From an uncultured Clostridia bacterium (GTDB lineage Bacteria > Bacillota_A > Clostridia > TANB77 > CAG-508), in NCBI GenBank assembly GCA_947369305.1, contig CANBLA010000025.1, positions 1 to 11,195 of the forward strand: a stretch of DNA of 11,195 nucleotides. The letters run 5' to 3'. This document shows, piece by piece, positions 7,936-11,195 of the stretch. The notes under the pieces are model-generated. The model was not told where the DNA came from. It worked only from the letters and a program-made list of their open reading frames with translations, and did no database searches. The number at the start of each line of letters is the position of its first letter. The first letter of the stretch is position 1. Position numbers and translations under genes: made by a program.

Positions 7936-8634
7936 ATGTTCTTTATTTCGGTAGTAAATCTAATTGATTTTTTAAGTCAAGCAATTATTGGCATAGGATA
8001 CATACAAAGTGGCAATTTATTTCCAGAGCCTTTATCACAAGAAGAAGAAAGAAAATATTTAGAAAATCTAAGAGATGGAGATGAGAATGCTAGAAATATT
8101 TTAATTGAACGAAATTTAAGATTAGTTGCTCATGTTGCCAAAAAATATTCGACTACTAATATTGACCAAGATGATTTAATTTCAATTGGAACAATTGGGT
8201 TAATCAAAGGGATTAATAGTTATGATTTAAGTCGAAATTTTAAATTGGCTACTTATGTTGCAAGGTGCATTGAAAATGAGATTTTAATGTATTTGCGTTC
8301 TACTAAAAAATTAGGTGCAGAAGTGTATTTAAATGAACCGATTGGTAAAGATAAAGACGACAATGTCGTAACACTTCAAGAAGTTCTAGAAAATGATGAT
8401 AGAAATATTGAAGATGAAGTAGATTTGAAGTTTAAAATAAAAAGACTATATGAAAAAATAAGAAATATTCTGAAAGACAGAGAAAAAACGATTATTGAGT
8501 TAAGATTTGGATTAAAAGGAGATAAACCAAAGACACAGCATGAAATTGCAAGTATGATGGGAATTTCCCGTTCTTATGTATCACGAATTGAGACAAAAGC
8601 GATTGGAAAATTAGCCAAAGAAATGAAAGAATAA
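7936..8634 (+). CDS. sigK: Sporulation sigma factor of the SigK type, with pro-sequence
   Basis: SigK directs late mother-cell transcription during spore formation. The 232-aa form (ATG 7936) starts with a hydrophobic stretch of about 21 residues, then GYIQSGNLFPEPLSQEEE (21-38), which lines up with the processing region of pro-SigK, where the Bacillus subtilis mature protein begins YVKNNAFPQPLS. Region 2 follows: NARNILIERNLRLVAHVAKKY (51-71), DQDDLISIGTIGLIKGI (77-93) and a TYVARCIENEILMYLRS-like -10 recognition segment (106-122). Region 4 contains REKTIIELRFGL (182-193) and a helix-turn-helix, TQHEIASMMGISRSYVSRIE (200-219). The gene is uninterrupted, without the skin-type element that splits sigK in some species. 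SigE is the closest alternative, but the short pro-sequence and FPEPLS motif favour SigK. Confidence 0.9.
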   Translation: MFFISVVNLIDFLSQAIIGIGYIQSGNLFPEPLSQEEERKYLENLRDGDENARNILIERNLRLVAHVAKKYSTTNIDQDDLISIGTIGLIKGINSYDLSRNFKLATYVARCIENEILMYLRSTKKLGAEVYLNEPIGKDKDDNVVTLQEVLENDDRNIEDEVDLKFKIKRLYEKIRNILKDREKTIIELRFGLKGDKPKTQHEIASMMGISRSYVSRIETKAIGKLAKEMKE

Positions 8635-8666
8635 CATTAGAAAATAGCTTATTTGTCTGTAAAGTA

Positions 8667-8695
8667 TTGACAAAAATCTTATTAAAGAATATACT
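8667..8695 (+). promoter_or_regulatory. Strong sigma-A promoter of the FxLYD-like gene
   Basis: Consensus TTGACA (8667-8672) and TATACT (8690-8695) are separated by 17 bases. The start codon at 8730 is 34 bases downstream. This is among the best vegetative promoters in the window. Confidence 0.88.
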
Positions 8696-8729
8696 AAACA
8701 TGTTAAATAAAATTTAAGGAGTGATTCAA

Positions 8730-9209
8730 ATGAAGAAAAGTGAAAAAAGGATGATTTTAATATTGGTAATTATTACAATTGTTGTAATTGCTTTATTAGT
8801 GAATGTTAGAAATAAGAAAAATGCAGGTTTTGGTGATACTAAAAATCAAAATGACGTTGTTCAAAATACTGAAGAGGAATCCGTATTGCAGTTGGAAGAT
8901 GGAACAAAACTAAATATAAGTGACAAACTTGCTCAAACCAAAACATTTGGTAACTTTGAAATGTCGAACATTCAATTAACAGAAAAAGATGGAGAATCTT
9001 TGATTTTAGCAGATGTAAAAAATATAAGTGAAACAAAGTGTGAAATGACGGAAATAAATATTACATTATTAGACAAGGAAGGTGGAGAAATAACAACCAT
9101 TGACGGTGTTATTTCTGAGACAGAGCCACAAGCGACTGTACAGTTAAGTGCAGGTGCGTCAACAAGCTTAGTCAATGCGTATGATATTGTAGTAAAAATA
9201 GCTGAATAA
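8730..9209 (+). CDS. Membrane-anchored protein with FxLYD-like Ig-type domain, unknown function
   Basis: The 159-aa protein starts at ATG 8730, 8 bases after AAGGAG (8716-8721); a GTG at 8721 in frame overlaps that site and is rejected. One membrane segment (8-24) follows a short Lys/Arg-rich start, giving an outside domain. After a polar linker (27-50), residues about 72-157 look like the FxLYD/beta-sandwich type: FGNFEMSNIQLTEKDGES, then a LILADVKNIS strand, a TEINITLLDKEGGEI strand and a final VQLSAGASTSLVNAYDIVV segment. No lipobox or catalytic residues are seen. It is a single-gene unit with its own promoter and terminator, between sigK and ylxM, so context says little about role. The domain call is by pattern only. 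Confidence 0.8.
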   Translation: MKKSEKRMILILVIITIVVIALLVNVRNKKNAGFGDTKNQNDVVQNTEEESVLQLEDGTKLNISDKLAQTKTFGNFEMSNIQLTEKDGESLILADVKNISETKCEMTEINITLLDKEGGEITTIDGVISETEPQATVQLSAGASTSLVNAYDIVVKIAE

Positions 9210-9216
9210 AAATATT

Positions 9217-9253
9217 AAAAAATAGTAAGAATTTAAGTTCTTACTATTTTTTT
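9217..9253 (+). terminator. Rho-independent terminator after the FxLYD-like gene
   Basis: A perfect 15-bp stem (9217-9231 with 9238-9252) closes a 6-base loop and ends in seven T. It begins seven bases after the stop codon and separates this unit from ylxM. A-runs on the left arm make it plausible in both directions. Confidence 0.93.
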
Positions 9254-9263
9254 AAGAAAAAAC

Positions 9264-9297
9264 TTGACAAATCTTTCTAAATGGTGTAAAGTATAAT
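9264..9297 (+). promoter_or_regulatory. Promoter region of ylxM-ffh with odd spacing
   Basis: A perfect TTGACA (9264-9269) and a perfect TATAAT (9292-9297) are present but 22 bases apart, too far for an ordinary sigma-A promoter. TAAAGT (9287-9292) gives the normal 17-base spacing but is a weaker -10. ylxM starts at 9327. Confidence 0.6.
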
Positions 9298-9326
9298 AGC
9301 ATTACAGTTAAAATAAAGGAGTAGTC

Positions 9327-9680
9327 ATGGAACCAGAAAATAGTATTAAAATTAGTATTTTGTTGGAAATTTATGGTGAATTATTAACAAGAAAACAATA
9401 TGATTTACTAAATGACTACTATAATAATGATTTATCATTAACAGAAATTGCAGAAAATGAGAATATTACAAGGCAGGCTGTTAGAGATAATCTGAAAAAG
9501 GGGGAAAGAAAGCTTTTTACGTTTGAAGAAAAGCTTAAAATCATGAAAAAAAATAAAATACAAGAAGAATTAATTGCAACAATCTTATCAGAAATTAATA
9601 CATTAACAAAAAACTCTACAGATATAGAAATTGCAACCGTTCTTGAGGATGTAAAAACGAAACTAAATTGTCTAGTTTAA
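9327..9680 (+). CDS. ylxM: YlxM-family DNA-binding-like protein
   Basis: YlxM is a small helix-turn-helix protein always found next to ffh and thought to be linked to the signal recognition particle pathway. The 117-aa length is normal. The family N-terminal pattern LLEIYGELLTRKQYDLLNDYY (12-32) is clear, and DLSLTEIAENENITRQAVRD (35-54) is a sigma-70 region-4-like helix-turn-helix. The C-terminal third is helical and charged. The start ATG follows AAGGAG (9316-9321) at 5 bases. ffh begins 29 bases downstream without a terminator, so the two should be co-transcribed. Confidence 0.95.
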   Translation: MEPENSIKISILLEIYGELLTRKQYDLLNDYYNNDLSLTEIAENENITRQAVRDNLKKGERKLFTFEEKLKIMKKNKIQEELIATILSEINTLTKNSTDIEIATVLEDVKTKLNCLV

Positions 9681-9709
9681 AAGAAAATGTGAAAAGGTAG
9701 GTTTGAAAA

Positions 9710-11074
9710 ATGGCATTTGAAGGATTATCTTCCAGATTACAAGAAATCACAAGAAAGCTAAAAGGAAAAGCAAGAATTACAGAAAATGATTTAAAAGAAG
9801 TTACACGAGAAGTAAAACTTGCTTTGTTAGAAGCAGATGTGAATTACAAGATTGTAAAAGATTTTGTTAAGGTAATTGAAGAAAAGTCTTTAGGGCAAGA
9901 TGTATTAAAGTCATTAACACCTGGACAGCAGGTTATCAAAATTGTAAAAGATGAGCTGATTGAATTGCTAGGTGGAGAAGATGCCAAATTAAATTTCACT
10001 CCAAATCCACCAACTGTTATTATGTTAGTTGGGTTGCAGGGTTCTGGTAAAACAACAACAGCAGGAAAACTGGCGAATAGCATTCGAAAACAAGGCAAAA
10101 AACCATTATTAGTTGCCTGCGATGTCTACAGACCAGCGGCTATCAAACAATTACAAGTCATAGGAAAACAACTTGACATACCAGTTTATGCCAACGAAAC
10201 CACCAAAGACGTTAACTTAATCGCCAAACAAGCTTTGTCAGTAGCCATTTCCAAGCTAAATGATGTTGTCATTTTAGATACAGCAGGACGTCTGCAAATC
10301 GATGAAACATTAATGCAAGAATTAAAAGACGTCAAAAAAAGTGTCAAACCACACGAAATTTTGTTAGTTGTGGATTCGATGACAGGTCAAGATGCTGTCA
10401 ATATTGCTCAAACTTTTAATGAGCAAGTAGGCATTGATGGCATTGTTTTAACCAAATTAGATGGCGATACGAGAGGTGGTAGTGCCTTATCTGTCAAAAA
10501 AGTTACAGGAAAGCCAATCAAGTACATTGCTACTGGTGAAAAGTTAAGTGACATAGAAGAATTTCATCCAGAAAGAATGGCATCTCGTATTTTAGGCATG
10601 GGAGATGTGCTTTCCATTATTGAAAAAGCAGAAGAGAATTTTGATTTAAGTGAAGCTGAGAAATTAGAAAAAAGTTTGAAGAAAAATAAATTTGACTTGG
10701 ATGATTATTTAGCACAACTTCGTCAAATGAAAAAAATGGGTTCTTTTTCATCGATTTTGAAAATGATTCCGGGAATTGGAAATCAATTGTCAAATGTAGA
10801 AATTGATGACAAAGAAATCGGCAGAATTGAAGCCATGATTTGTTCCATGACATTAGAAGAAAGGCAAAATCCCAAGATTTTAAATGCCAGTAGACGAATT
10901 CGTATTGCAAAGGGAAGTGGAACAACTGTCCAACAATTAAATAAATTCATGAAAACATTTGAAATGACACAAAAAATGATGAAAGAGATGAAATCACCCA
11001 AAAAAATGAAAAACATGATGAGAAAAATGAACATCAATCCAAACGATTTAGGTGATTTTGACGATTTGAAATAA
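9710..11074 (+). CDS. ffh: Signal recognition particle protein Ffh (SRP54)
   Basis: Ffh binds signal sequences of nascent membrane and secreted proteins together with 4.5S/SRP RNA and delivers ribosomes to the FtsY receptor and the Sec channel. The 454-aa length is normal. Residues 1-90 are the N domain (with the EVKLALLEADVNYKIVKDF helix, 34-52). The GTPase domain has the P-loop GLQGSGKTTT (108-117), DVYRPAA (138-144), DTAGR (190-194), TKLDGD (248-253) and GMGD (296-299). The methionine-rich M domain starts near 320 and includes RQMKKMGS (338-345), SRRIRIAKGSG (394-404) for RNA binding, and a Met/Lys-rich tail. The ribosome binding site is modest (AAGGTAGG). Part of the G domain (about 10080-10540) is richer in C than the flanking codons. 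The next gene is rpsP. Confidence 0.99.
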   Translation: MAFEGLSSRLQEITRKLKGKARITENDLKEVTREVKLALLEADVNYKIVKDFVKVIEEKSLGQDVLKSLTPGQQVIKIVKDELIELLGGEDAKLNFTPNPPTVIMLVGLQGSGKTTTAGKLANSIRKQGKKPLLVACDVYRPAAIKQLQVIGKQLDIPVYANETTKDVNLIAKQALSVAISKLNDVVILDTAGRLQIDETLMQELKDVKKSVKPHEILLVVDSMTGQDAVNIAQTFNEQVGIDGIVLTKLDGDTRGGSALSVKKVTGKPIKYIATGEKLSDIEEFHPERMASRILGMGDVLSIIEKAEENFDLSEAEKLEKSLKKNKFDLDDYLAQLRQMKKMGSFSSILKMIPGIGNQLSNVEIDDKEIGRIEAMICSMTLEERQNPKILNASRRIRIAKGSGTTVQQLNKFMKTFEMTQKMMKEMKSPKKMKNMMRKMNINPNDLGDFDDLK

Positions 11075-11128
11075 GAAATAATATTATAATAATTTCATTA
11101 TAATTTTATTATAAATTATAAATTTTTT
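11075..11128. other. A/T-only spacer between ffh and rpsP
   Basis: The spacer is almost pure A/T with overlapping copies of the self-complementary ATTATAAT (11083-11090 and 11097-11104). These can pair into a weak stem without G-C pairs. TATAAT strings are present, but no -35 at proper spacing was found, so neither a terminator nor a promoter is firmly supported; rpsP may be read through from ffh. Confidence 0.4.
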
Positions 11129-11141
11129 AGGAGGTGAAATA

Positions 11142-11195
11142 ATGGTAAAAATAAGATTACAAAGAGTTGGAAAGAAAAAAGCTCCTTTCTATCAC
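11142..11195 (+). CDS. rpsP: 30S ribosomal protein S16, first 18 codons (cut by window edge)
   Basis: The frame begins at ATG 11142 after a strong AGGAGGTG site (11129-11136, spacing 5) and runs off the right edge. The translation MVKIRLQRVGKKKAPFYH is the conserved N terminus of S16, a small-subunit protein needed for 30S assembly. ffh followed by rpsP is the standard order in Firmicutes, normally continuing with khpA/rimM/trmD/rplS beyond the window. Confidence 0.97.
   Translation, partial: MVKIRLQRVGKKKAPFYH

Noticed and set aside
10617..11037. Overlapping antisense open frames opposite the ffh M domain.
   Set aside because: They are shadows of the Met/Lys-rich coding strand, lack ribosome binding sites, and encode hydrophobic Phe/Leu-rich sequence typical of reversed A-rich codons.
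11083..11104. Inverted repeat ATTATAAT between ffh and rpsP as a terminator.
   Set aside because: The stem is only 8 A/T pairs with no G-C pair, and the following sequence is mixed A/T, not a clean T tract.

Overview
The window reads as chromosomal housekeeping DNA from an AT-rich, low-GC, spore-forming Firmicute, most likely a member of the Clostridia. The reasons are the queA-tgt and ylxM-ffh-rpsP gene blocks, a TIGR04086-type membrane protein next to an HD protein and secD/secF relatives, a sporulation sigma factor of the SigK type, strong AGGAGG-type ribosome binding sites and A/T-biased codons. Every gene is on the + strand. I see no CRISPR array, no tRNA or rRNA gene and no intact mobile element.

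Layout. Bases 1-140 are the tail of an unrecognised gene, followed by a strong terminator. queA (236-1258) and tgt (1345-2472) encode two queuosine tRNA-modification enzymes; each has its own sigma-A-like promoter. A 537-aa single-TM protein with WG repeats (2516-4129) follows, in the place where yajC usually sits, then a terminator and a four-TM TIGR04086-family protein (4208-4597). A 220-base gap with a long hairpin and a promoter leads into an HD-domain protein (4818-5477), a divergent SecD-like protein (5493-6944) and a short SecF-like protein (6972-7625). These three look co-transcribed. A 70-aa cysteine protein (7658-7870) and a SigK-like sigma factor with an apparent pro-sequence (7936-8634) come next. 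A membrane-anchored FxLYD-like protein (8730-9209) has its own strong promoter and terminator. The window ends with ylxM (9327-9680), ffh (9710-11074) and the start of rpsP (11142 to the window edge), the conserved SRP/ribosome block.

How the genes fit together. QueA and Tgt act in the same tRNA modification pathway. The middle section is dominated by membrane and export functions. Ffh and YlxM belong to co-translational targeting, while SecD/SecF normally assist the Sec translocon from the outer face of the membrane. The most unusual point is that the SecD- and SecF-like proteins seem to lack the conserved acidic TM4 motifs that couple SecDF to the proton gradient, and SecF appears to lack its last two membrane segments. 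The usual yajC position is held by a much larger WG-repeat protein. This suggests a remodelled or partly decayed SecDF-YajC module. It is an inference from reading by eye and needs alignment and structure prediction. I do not see a clearly new defence or mobile system here.
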